Of a stretch of 11,327 nucleotides of DNA, positions 1 through 5,839 are shown piece by piece; position 1 is the first letter of the stretch; the number at the start of each line of letters is the position of its first letter. Under the pieces are notes generated by a model that made no database searches, was not told the origin of the DNA, and saw only the letters and a list, made by a program, of their open reading frames with translations. The DNA comes from Thermoplasmata archaeon (lineage in GTDB: Archaea; Thermoplasmatota; E2; UBA202; DSCA01). The DNA lies in NCBI GenBank assembly GCA_008297795.1, contig VBQP01000048.1, forward strand, positions 1 to 11,327, given 5' to 3'. The translations under genes and the position numbers were made by a program.

Positions 1-121
1 CCTTTGCTTCGCCATGCTTGCCTGGCTTGGATGTCGTTATGCTGACTATTTTGCACGGCTCGTCGTCTATTATAACATACCTATTTACCTTTAATTCTCG
101 TACTTCGGCAACTTCTTTCAT
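1..121 (-). CDS. eif5a: Translation initiation factor aIF5A, N-terminal fragment (cut by window edge)
   Basis: The minus strand reads 40 codons from an ATG at 121 to the window edge, starting MKEVAEVRELKVNRYVIIDD. It contains the hallmark loop TTSKPGKHGEAK, in which Lys35 (the K of GKHG) corresponds to the lysine turned into (deoxy)hypusine in the eIF5A family. aIF5A binds the ribosome and relieves stalling during peptide-bond formation. The visible part is the start of the N-terminal SH3-like domain; the C-terminal OB domain lies outside the window. A TATA-like element on the minus strand (152-160) would give a leader of about ten bases. The modifying enzyme, deoxyhypusine synthase, is at 9827-10768. 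The identification rests on the hypusine loop and is firm despite the short length. Confidence 0.93.
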   Translation of the reverse strand, partial: MKEVAEVRELKVNRYVIIDDEPCKIVSITTSKPGKHGEAK

Positions 122-212
122 TTGAGCACCACGAAACGAAATGCAGGAACCCATAAATAAGGTTTTGGAAAGTTTTGTGAAAAAGTTATAAAGAATCCGA
201 GCATCCAAAAGC
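122..212. promoter_or_regulatory. Divergent promoter region of aIF5A and the HDAC-family gene
   Basis: This 91-bp gap separates two divergent genes. On the plus strand TTATAAAG (186-193), preceded by A-rich sequence, ends about 20 nt before the ATG at 213, as expected for a leaderless archaeal transcript. On the minus strand TTATTTATG (160-152) lies about 35 nt before the aIF5A ATG, which predicts a short leader. The two TATA boxes are only about 30 bp apart, so the two preinitiation complexes may compete. Confidence 0.6.
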
Positions 213-1205
213 ATGACATTTGTTGTTTACTCTGATGATTTTGCACTTCATCGAAGTCCAGGGCACCCCGAAAGGCCAGAAAGGGCGGTTTCAGCAATGG
301 GTTTTCTCAGAAGTATGCCGTTTTTTGAGGAATTGAATTTAATGAATCCTGTTGCACTTGGTGAAGATGATATTTTGAGAGTCCATTCGGTGGAGATGGT
401 CAGTAGGGTGAAAAACACGGTGGGGTGGCTCGACCCCGATACATATGTCACAGAAAATTCATATGAAATAGCAAAACTCGCAGCAGGAGGGGTTGTAAAT
501 GCATGTAACGATGTTTTGAATGGAAATGAGAGCAACGGATTTGCCATTGTCCGCCCTCCTGGTCATCATGCCACCAAAGACCGCTCCATGGGATTCTGTT
601 TGTTCAATAACGTGGCGATTGCTGCAGATATCATTGCCAGTCAGGGGAAAAAAGTTCTGATATTTGACCATGATGTTCATCATGGCAATGGAACATGTGA
701 CATTTTTTATGACAGAAAGGATGTACTCTATCAGTCAATTCATCTGTCACCGCATTACCCCGGCACAGGCATGGCTGAAGAAATAGGGCGCGATGAAGGA
801 GAGGGATTCACTGTCAATGCGCCCCTGCCGAGGGGCGTGGGGGATGGAGGGATTGAAAAACTGCTTGACGAGATAATGATTCCGATAGCAGAGCAGTTCT
901 CGCCGGATTTCATAATATTTTCTGCTGGCTTTGACTCTCATCATTCTGATGAACTTGGGGGACTTGCCCTCACAGTGAATTTTTACGGTGAAATGGTAAA
1001 AAAATTCAGTGCGATTCAGAGCAAAATTGTATGCGTGCTGGAAGGGGGCTACAAATTGGATGTACTCGGAAAGGGGATTGCAAGCGAGATAGCAGCCATG
1101 CTTGGCAAGAAATTAGAGTTTGAGGATCATTTCCCCGTGGCAAGGGACGCAGATGGAGTAATAAAAAATCTGAAGGAATTGCTTGGCAGTTACTGGGATT
1201 TGTGA
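213..1205 (+). CDS. Histone-deacetylase-family (AcuC/APAH-like) zinc amidohydrolase
   Basis: This 330-residue protein is a full-length member of the arginase/deacetylase fold that contains class I/II histone deacetylases, AcuC and acetylpolyamine amidohydrolases. Visible signatures are RPERAVSAM near the N-terminus (21-29), the charge-relay histidines in RPPGHHAT (His118, His119), FDHDVHHGNG with the zinc ligands Asp154 and His156, AGFDSHH with the third zinc ligand Asp241, and EGGY with the catalytic tyrosine Tyr280. All catalytic residues are present, so it should be an active zinc-dependent deacylase. The family hydrolyses N-acetyl groups from lysine side chains, polyamines or small amides; the substrate cannot be read from sequence. 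It diverges from aIF5A, and its 3' end overlaps the convergent QueF gene by 16 bp. The start is supported by a TATA box about 25 nt upstream. Confidence 0.92.
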   Translation: MTFVVYSDDFALHRSPGHPERPERAVSAMGFLRSMPFFEELNLMNPVALGEDDILRVHSVEMVSRVKNTVGWLDPDTYVTENSYEIAKLAAGGVVNACNDVLNGNESNGFAIVRPPGHHATKDRSMGFCLFNNVAIAADIIASQGKKVLIFDHDVHHGNGTCDIFYDRKDVLYQSIHLSPHYPGTGMAEEIGRDEGEGFTVNAPLPRGVGDGGIEKLLDEIMIPIAEQFSPDFIIFSAGFDSHHSDELGGLALTVNFYGEMVKKFSAIQSKIVCVLEGGYKLDVLGKGIASEIAAMLGKKLEFEDHFPVARDADGVIKNLKELLGSYWDL

Positions 1206-1573
1206 TCAGATGCTATCTTCACAGTTGTTTTTATTCCGCCGCGTATATTGAATTCGCCTGTTACTTCAATAAACTTTGGATTCAATAGAGATTTCAGATC
1301 ATTGTATATTCTGTTCGTTGCCTCCTCGTGAGTTATGTGAAGATTGCGATAGGAATTCAGATATAATTTCAGAGATTTTAATTCCACTATGTACTTGTCA
1401 GGTATGTATCCTATCTTTATGGTTGCAAAGTCAGGGTAGCCCGATTGTGGGCAAAGGCACGTGAATTCGGGAAATTCTATATTTACAGTATAATCATTTT
1501 CCTGACTCGGATTGTCCCATGTTTCGAGTTTTGCACTTTCTATTGCTTTCTCTCCGTATTTCTTTTCTTCCAT
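1190..1573 (-). CDS. queF: QueF-type T-fold protein (NADPH-dependent preQ0 reductase family)
   Basis: The 127-residue product reads from MEEKKYGEKAIES. It belongs to the tunnelling-fold QueF family, which acts on the 7-cyano-7-deazaguanine precursor (preQ0) of queuosine or archaeosine. Key features: EFTCLCPQSGYPDFATI, holding the nucleophile Cys41 and the acid Asp48; ELKSLKLY (64-71), which fits the NADPH-binding QueF motif; and THEE with His82/Glu83 matching the substrate-binding Glu. It then ends RGGIKTTVKI, so it lacks most of the C-terminal tail of the roughly 165-residue Bacillus enzyme. An open frame extends 43 codons further upstream, but the family alignment and a minus-strand TATA (1595-1603) about 26 nt before this ATG favour 1573. 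The alternative role is archaeosine synthase of the QueF-like type, which transfers ammonia or an amidino group; the retained reductase motif argues against that. Confidence 0.9.
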   Translation of the reverse strand: MEEKKYGEKAIESAKLETWDNPSQENDYTVNIEFPEFTCLCPQSGYPDFATIKIGYIPDKYIVELKSLKLYLNSYRNLHITHEEATNRIYNDLKSLLNPKFIEVTGEFNIRGGIKTTVKIASDHKSQ

Positions 1574-1667
1574 CCGACTCGCTAATGGACTTTTGATATT
1601 TAACAATATTTGTGCCAACAATTTTATAATCCATGCCCATAAATACTGCGTGCGAATAAACAGGGTT
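1574..1667. promoter_or_regulatory. Divergent promoter region of queF and the DUF2085 gene
   Basis: The 94-bp gap carries a minus-strand TATA box TTAAATATC (1603-1595) about 26 nt from the queF ATG, and a plus-strand TATA-like CATAAATA (1638-1645) about 26 nt from the ATG at 1668. Both spacings predict leaderless transcripts. No other regulatory structure is obvious. Confidence 0.5.
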
Positions 1668-2210
1668 ATGGCGGCATGTTTTATCATCACCTCTCTTTTC
1701 ACAATCTCGATATTCGCTGCTCCCTTTGCAGTGAGAACCGGCGAAGTAAGAAATCTTGAAGGAAACGCATGGAAGATAGATTACAGAGAGAAGTGGGATG
1801 CCATGCCGTTATTCCCCCGCATTGTATACTACATTGGCGACATAAACTGCCACCAGAAATATTATCGCTCATATTGTCTGAACGAAAATCAGATGCCTGT
1901 ATGCTCCAGGGATACGGGACTTCTTATCGGACTTTCATCAGCCTTTTTTGTATTCATGTTTTCAGAAAGGAAGAGCACAATAAAAGCCACTGCCATAAGC
2001 ATTTTCCGTAACAAAATAAAAGATGCAAAAAAAATCATAATTTTATTTTTGATTTTCATACTTCCTGCTGTAACTGATGGTTTTCTCCAGTTGTTAACTT
2101 CATACGAAAGCAACAATGCCTTCAGATTTGCAACCGGATTTTTAATGGGTATGTCAATCTCATTCTTTGTTTCTTTGATGCTCCTTACAGACCCCCGCAT
2201 TTCCTCATAG
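1668..2210 (+). CDS. DUF2085 family membrane protein
   Basis: The 180-residue protein matches the DUF2085 pattern: an N-terminal hydrophobic segment (about 3-22), then a short outer loop with INCHQ (Cys61, His62, Gln63), Cys70 and PVCSRDTGLLIG (Cys79, Arg81, Asp82), followed by hydrophobic segments at about 84-99, 122-143 and 154-174. The third contains PAVTDGFLQLL with Asp137, and SNNAFRFATG follows, both typical of the family. The function of DUF2085 is unknown. The clustered Cys/His residues next to a membrane segment could bind a metal or form disulfides, but that is inference. The open frame continues 52 codons upstream, but the family start and the TATA box at 1638-1645 favour ATG 1668. 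The gene ends 6 bp inside the convergent hydrogenase-protease gene. Confidence 0.82.
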   Translation: MAACFIITSLFTISIFAAPFAVRTGEVRNLEGNAWKIDYREKWDAMPLFPRIVYYIGDINCHQKYYRSYCLNENQMPVCSRDTGLLIGLSSAFFVFMFSERKSTIKATAISIFRNKIKDAKKIIILFLIFILPAVTDGFLQLLTSYESNNAFRFATGFLMGMSISFFVSLMLLTDPRISS

Positions 2211-2642
2211 CACTTCTATTTCTTCAAAAGAACCTCTCCGGAGTATTTCCAGCAATGATTTCCCTGCTTCCATAACCTTCTCGCTTATGCCCGAGTAAAA
2301 CTGTTCGGGCTGTATCCCTATGAGGATTACATCTACACCTTTTGTTTCCTGAATATGTTTTATAAAAATCGAGAGGGGCAGCGAATGGGTGGAAAAGCCT
2401 GCCAGTCCTATCCTGTCTTTTGGGATTATCCTCATTTCACCTGCGTCAAGACCCATGTCTGCGGCATCAACAATGACAACCTTTTTTGCATCACTCCTTT
2501 TTATTTCGGAGGTATAATTCTCCGGCACTGTAAAGCAGTCTATCGAGCGCCATCCTTCGTGAGAGAAATTTCTGGCTACCCATACCCCTATGCCGTCATC
2601 ACCGTTTGCTTCATTTCCCACTCCGAGCAGTATGTTCATCAT
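2205..2642 (-). CDS. hycI: HycI-like hydrogenase maturation endopeptidase
   Basis: The 145-residue protein belongs to the HybD/HycI peptidase family, nickel-checking endopeptidases that cut the C-terminal tail from the large subunit of [NiFe] hydrogenases after the NiFe centre is inserted. Numbering from the GTG at 2648, the conserved sequence GVGNEANGDDGIG supplies Asp18, IVDAADMG supplies Asp61 and STHSLP supplies His88; these match the three metal-sensing residues of E. coli HycI (Asp16, Asp62, His90). GIQPEQ later in the chain is also typical of HycI. The frame opens with GTG at 2648, but ATGs at 2642 and 2639 are better starts because a TATA box (2661-2670) lies about 25 nt upstream. No hydrogenase gene is in the window, so its substrate is encoded elsewhere or is something else. 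Confidence 0.9.
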   Translation of the reverse strand: MMNILLGVGNEANGDDGIGVWVARNFSHEGWRSIDCFTVPENYTSEIKRSDAKKVVIVDAADMGLDAGEMRIIPKDRIGLAGFSTHSLPLSIFIKHIQETKGVDVILIGIQPEQFYSGISEKVMEAGKSLLEILRRGSFEEIEVL

Positions 2643-2660
2643 ATGCACATGCAGAATCGC

Positions 2661-2670
2661 CTATAAAAAA
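2661..2670 (-). promoter_or_regulatory. TATA box for the HycI-like gene
   Basis: The minus strand reads TTTTTTATAG about 25 nt before the ATG at 2642. It lies between MoaD and the protease gene, so the protease can be transcribed separately from the SHMT-like/E1/Ubl operon upstream. Confidence 0.5.
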
Positions 2671-2678
2671 ATGAGCAT

Positions 2679-2924
2679 TCACCCTCCTTCAACCGGAGGG
2701 AATATTGCAACTTCATCCCCTTCTTTGAGAATTTCTTCTCCACTGGCATACCTGTGGTTTAAGGAGAGCACAGTGTATTCTGAAAGTTTTTTTAACTTCG
2801 GGTAACTACCCATGAGCATATCCATCAGTTCCTTCAATCTCATGCCTTCGTCAACCTTCATATTTATCTCGCTTCTTCCCACCGCCTCCCTGTGGGATGA
2901 AAAGAATTTTACCTTAATCTTCAT
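2679..2924 (-). CDS. moaD: MoaD/ThiS-family ubiquitin-like sulfur carrier
   Basis: This 81-residue beta-grasp protein starts MKIKVKFFSSHREAVGRSE and ends IFPPVEGG. The exposed C-terminal Gly-Gly is the site that E1-like enzymes adenylate and that is then converted to a thiocarboxylate (sulfur carrier) or conjugated to lysines (archaeal SAMP-type modifier). The LKEGDEVAIFPPVEGG ending is typical of MoaD. Its start lies 11 bp inside the end of the E1-like gene, with a GGGGTG element just upstream, so the two are translationally coupled and probably work as a pair. It may serve molybdopterin synthesis, tRNA thiolation, protein modification or amino-acid sulfur transfer; no other Moco gene is visible here to decide. 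Confidence 0.9.
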   Translation of the reverse strand: MKIKVKFFSSHREAVGRSEINMKVDEGMRLKELMDMLMGSYPKLKKLSEYTVLSLNHRYASGEEILKEGDEVAIFPPVEGG

Positions 2925-3729
2925 TCGACACCCCGCAACTCGGACAATTTTCTCTTCTTTTCAGTTCTATTAATTCATACGAAAAAAACTTTCCGTCGTA
3001 TATGAGAAGTTTGCCTGCAAGTGCTGGTTCTATTCCTGCAAAAAATTTGACCACTTCTGTTGCCTGTATTGTTCCGATTGTCCCCGCAACAGCGCCAAGT
3101 ATGGGAACTTTTTTGTGAGGTGGCTTTGGGAAAATGCATCTCAAACATGCTGTCTCTTCAGGGATTACAGTCATTGCCTGCCCTCCAAATTCCATGCATG
3201 CCCCATGGAATAAAGGTATTCCCAATTTTATACATGCGTCGTTTATGATATACCGTGTGTCAAAGTTGTCAAGGCAGTCAACAACAGCATCCACATCCTT
3301 AATAAGTTCAACAGCATTATCCTCCGTTATCTTCTCTTTTATGCCTCTCACTTTTATATCTGCATTCATGCTCTTCAGTTTTTTCTCTGCACATGAGGCT
3401 TTATCCTTTCCTATATCTTCTTCCCCATAGAATATCTGGCGATTCAGGTTAGAAAGTTCGACGGCATCGTCATCAATAATTTTTATATAACCTATTCCAG
3501 CAGCAGCAAGGTAGAGGGCGGCAGCGGAGCCCAACCCCCCTGCGCCTGCCACCATCACCTTTGCACTTTTCAGTTTTCTCTGCTTCTCTTTACCGAATCC
3601 AAGGATGGATATCTGGCGGCTATATCTTATGGCATCTCTCTCCGTAAGCATCCCATCCGTTTTCTCATTAAAACTTGATTTTGCTGCGTCACTATCTTCT
3701 TTCATACCTTCTCTACTTCCATGCATCAT
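2914..3729 (-). CDS. moeB: E1-like ThiF/MoeB/HesA adenylyltransferase
   Basis: The 271-residue protein adenylates the C-terminus of a MoaD/ThiS-type Ubl. Residues about 33-44 carry the family start AIRYSRQISILG. The nucleotide-binding glycine loop GAGGLGS is at 62-68, LSNLNRQIFY at 92-101, and DCLDNFDTRY at 150-159. Two CxxC pairs (Cys195/Cys198 and Cys262/Cys265) form the structural zinc site. The crossover loop reads KKVPILGAVAGTIG and lacks the cysteine that ThiF and many E1s have there. The start at 3729 is backed by a GGAGGAG ribosome-binding site four bases upstream, inside the end of the SHMT-like gene. This gives an unusual hydrophilic N-terminal extension of about 26 residues; ATG 3651 (MLTERDAIRYSRQ) is the more canonical start and cannot be excluded. 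Confidence 0.9.
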   Translation of the reverse strand: MMHGSREGMKEDSDAAKSSFNEKTDGMLTERDAIRYSRQISILGFGKEKQRKLKSAKVMVAGAGGLGSAAALYLAAAGIGYIKIIDDDAVELSNLNRQIFYGEEDIGKDKASCAEKKLKSMNADIKVRGIKEKITEDNAVELIKDVDAVVDCLDNFDTRYIINDACIKLGIPLFHGACMEFGGQAMTVIPEETACLRCIFPKPPHKKVPILGAVAGTIGTIQATEVVKFFAGIEPALAGKLLIYDGKFFSYELIELKRRENCPSCGVSNED

Positions 3730-4843
3730 AAAACTCCTCCGCCATTTTTTTCACCCTTTCTCTTATATCCTTTCCGTGATATGCATCTGCGATGAGCCCT
3801 GCAATATCTCTCATTTCCTGCTCCTTCATTCCGATGTGCGTAACTTCCGCCACCCCGATGCGCCCTGATATGTCGACGAAGATATTTTGCTCTTCCAGCA
3901 TCCTGCAGAATTTTATGGCATCTTCCTGTTCAAAATCAAGCAGAATCTGGTGGGAGGAAGTAAATCTCCTGTCCGGGAATTTTACAGGTATGCCATGCTC
4001 ATTTAGTGATGAGGCAAGTTCTCTGGCGTTTCTTATCACCTGCCTTGCATATTCCTTTCCGCGGGAAAGCATTTCCTCAAGCACGATTCCGATTGCGGCT
4101 ATTCTGTGCACATGAGGATTGTCAATGAGCCCTATTCCTTCCTCGAAATCGAATTTGAGCATTTTTTCTATGGTCTCTGCCTTCTCCTCAGAGTCTGTGA
4201 GCACAATTCCTCCCTGGGGACCCGGAAATGTTTTGTGCGTGGAGCCTATCATTATATCTGCGCCCTCACCCAGCGGATCCTGAAATTCCCCTCCTGCTAT
4301 CAAACCGAGAACATGGGATGCGTCATAAACCAGAGTTCCATATCTTTTTGCATCTTTTAATTCATTCACAGGATGCGGAAAAGGTATCACAGATGAGCCC
4401 AGCATGGTGACCTTTGGCTCTTCTCTGTTTATTATATTTTTTGCTTCATCTGCAATTACCTCTGCATTCTTTACAGGGAGAGGAATGAACTCTCTATCAA
4501 ATTTTTTGTATCCGAGCGGATATCCCCCCTCTTCCTTTGGGACTGCTGCGATTTTTTCATAGGGAGACGTGAATGAAAGGATTACAGCAAGGTCACATAT
4601 ATTGCCTGAAAGAGGTGTTACAAAGGCATATCTTGCGCCAAAAACCTTCTTTGCCAGGTTTTCCACTTCCTCCAGAATCTGCACTGCAAACCTGCTGCCC
4701 CCATACCATCTATCTGCATACCTGCCTGCAAGGTCTGATGAGAGCGCCCTGAGAGCTGAAGGAATTACCTTGTTCTCTGAAACAACAAGATTTATCCCAG
4801 AAATGCGGTATTCCTCATGCCTGCTGACAAGTTCGGATATCAT
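3713..4843 (-). CDS. Diverged serine hydroxymethyltransferase-like PLP enzyme
   Basis: The 376-residue protein is a fold-type I PLP enzyme closest in pattern to methanogen-type SHMT. INLVVSEN is at 17-24, LVYDASHVLGLIAGGEFQDP at 171-190 holds the PLP-contacting Asp174 and His177, and GSTHKTFPGPQGG at 200-212 holds Lys204, the Schiff-base lysine. SGRIGVAEVTHIGMKE contains Arg328, matching the substrate-carboxylate arginine. It is shorter than the usual 415-430 residues. By eye, the YAEGYPGK-RYYGG segment is reduced to YADRWYGG, so the folate-linked Glu becomes Asp and five residues are missing. The PLP-stacking His of GGH appears as Tyr108, and the loop before Arg328 is shortened. It may be an SHMT acting on another amino acid or without a pterin. 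It is the first gene of the operon, overlaps the E1-like gene by 17 bp, and has a TATA box about 25 nt upstream. Confidence 0.82.
   Translation of the reverse strand: MISELVSRHEEYRISGINLVVSENKVIPSALRALSSDLAGRYADRWYGGSRFAVQILEEVENLAKKVFGARYAFVTPLSGNICDLAVILSFTSPYEKIAAVPKEEGGYPLGYKKFDREFIPLPVKNAEVIADEAKNIINREEPKVTMLGSSVIPFPHPVNELKDAKRYGTLVYDASHVLGLIAGGEFQDPLGEGADIMIGSTHKTFPGPQGGIVLTDSEEKAETIEKMLKFDFEEGIGLIDNPHVHRIAAIGIVLEEMLSRGKEYARQVIRNARELASSLNEHGIPVKFPDRRFTSSHQILLDFEQEDAIKFCRMLEEQNIFVDISGRIGVAEVTHIGMKEQEMRDIAGLIADAYHGKDIRERVKKMAEEFYDAWK
3734..3740 (-). promoter_or_regulatory. Strong ribosome-binding site of the E1-like gene
   Basis: The minus strand reads GGAGGAG followed by TTTT and then ATGATG. 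This is a near-perfect Shine-Dalgarno inside the last codons of the SHMT-like gene. It supports translation from 3729/3726 and coupling of the two genes, in contrast to the apparently leaderless first genes in this window. Confidence 0.65.
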
Positions 4844-4863
4844 GTGTGACTAACAGAAGGGGG

Positions 4864-4872
4864 CTTAAAAAT
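4864..4872 (-). promoter_or_regulatory. TATA box of the SHMT-like/E1/Ubl operon
   Basis: The minus strand reads ATTTTTAAG about 25 nt before the ATG at 4843. It begins immediately after the stop codon of the upstream surface-protein gene, so the operon has its own promoter and probably a leaderless mRNA. Confidence 0.5.
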
Positions 4873-5769
4873 TTACGCCTTTCTGTACTTTCTCCAGACA
4901 ATTGCTATTATAAGTGCTATTATCAGCAGCAGGAAAACAGCAGAGGCAATCGCTCCTCCTGATATGCCCGGCTCCGAACTCTTCACAAACACAGGTATGG
5001 CAACAGATTTTTCTCCCCAGTCCGGATTTCCCGAAGGAGAATATGTGACCTCTATCCATCCTTCCTCAGAGCCTTTCCCGGAAGCCCTGAAGGTTATGGG
5101 TATGGATTTTGAGGGTGTCCCAGTATACTTTGATGGAATAACAAGTTCTGTCTGAGTGGATGTAACCTTCCAGTCATTTGAAAGATTCATCACATTTATT
5201 TTGACATATATGTCCCCGTTGCACATATTCGTTATGTTGAGATATACCCTCTGGCTCTCTCCTTTAACAACACTTATCATGCTGTCGGAGAGTTGCGTTG
5301 ATATTCCCTTATCTTTAAAATCCTGCATCACAGTGACTTTTTTCTCTACTTCCGAGCCCTTTACAAGAAAACTGCCATTTGTATATGCATGCAGTGTGAT
5401 TGATTCATAAGAGAATGCCTTTGTTTCGGTATTTGAAGTCAGTGTTATGGGTATGGACTTCTTCTCCTCTCCTCCTGTAAATCCTTTTGGCGTGACTGTG
5501 AAGGAACTCTCAGACGGAGATATGTAAAGCCAGTCAGGTGCATTCTCAACTTCCAGATACACAGTCACGGGCAGAGGCAGAAATGAGCCGAATCCCCACC
5601 TGAATGTAATGTTTGCATTTATGGTGACAGAGTCGGAAGGCGGTATGGGCTGCGGGTCATCCACAACAAGGTCAATTCCAGATGACACAAAACAACCTTC
5701 TGCAGTTGGCAAAAATAATGCCACTAAAGCTATTACAAGTATTATCGATTTTCCAAATGCCATGCTCAT
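4873..5769 (-). CDS. Secreted, C-terminally membrane-anchored surface protein, unknown family
   Basis: I do not recognise a family. The 298-residue product has an N-terminal signal sequence (KSIILVIALVALFLP, about 7-21, ending near AEGC) and a C-terminal transmembrane helix (about 272-292) followed by the basic tail WRKYRKA, so most of the chain should face outside. The body is rich in Ser, Thr, Val and Pro in alternating patterns and appears to hold two similar beta-sandwich (Ig/CARDB-like) units: PVTVYLEVENAPDWLYISPS and, later, VYLNITNMCNGDIYVKINV...NDWKVTST. Both resemble archaeal domains describing extension of an N-glycosylated stalk. Several N-x-S/T sequons are present. The Cys after AEG is not a good lipobox. 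ATG 5763 may be the true start because the TATA box (5784-5793) is about 25 nt before it and too close to 5769. Confidence 0.75.
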   Translation of the reverse strand: MSMAFGKSIILVIALVALFLPTAEGCFVSSGIDLVVDDPQPIPPSDSVTINANITFRWGFGSFLPLPVTVYLEVENAPDWLYISPSESSFTVTPKGFTGGEEKKSIPITLTSNTETKAFSYESITLHAYTNGSFLVKGSEVEKKVTVMQDFKDKGISTQLSDSMISVVKGESQRVYLNITNMCNGDIYVKINVMNLSNDWKVTSTQTELVIPSKYTGTPSKSIPITFRASGKGSEEGWIEVTYSPSGNPDWGEKSVAIPVFVKSSEPGISGGAIASAVFLLLIIALIIAIVWRKYRKA

Positions 5770-5783
5770 TTATACGGCAGAGG

Positions 5784-5793
5784 TATAAATAAA
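5784..5793 (-). promoter_or_regulatory. TATA box of the first surface-protein gene
   Basis: The minus strand reads TTTATTTATA. Its centre is about 25 nt from the ATG at 5763 and about 19 nt from the ATG at 5769, which favours the inner start if the mRNA is leaderless. Confidence 0.5.
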
Positions 5794-5806
5794 TTTTTCA
5801 AGGTGA

Positions 5807-5839
5807 CTATTCTATTGTTATGCTCTCTATGATTACATC
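5807..5839 (-). other. Out-of-frame C-terminal remnant of the cyclophilin
   Basis: Read one frame over from the cyclophilin, this stretch gives DVIIESITIE followed by TAG, which matches the last beta-strand of cyclophilins. It has no start codon of its own. It joins to the upstream frame if one base is added after the codons for Pro175-Val176. Confidence 0.8.

Noticed and set aside
213..1205. Reading the HDAC-family gene as proof of histone deacetylation
   Set aside because: The catalytic residues show a zinc deacylase, but sequence does not reveal the substrate, and no histone gene is visible.
1512..1667. In-frame upstream extension of the DUF2085 gene
   Set aside because: It overlaps the queF start on the other strand and lies upstream of the likely TATA box at 1638-1645; the family begins near the ATG at 1668.
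1574..1702. In-frame upstream extension of queF (43 codons)
   Set aside because: The extension has a hydrophobic stretch unlike QueF, covers the TATA boxes of both divergent genes and lies outside the family alignment.
4873..5769. Lipoprotein call for the first surface protein because of AEGC after the signal
   Set aside because: The residues before the Cys do not fit a lipobox well, and the protein has a clear C-terminal membrane anchor instead.
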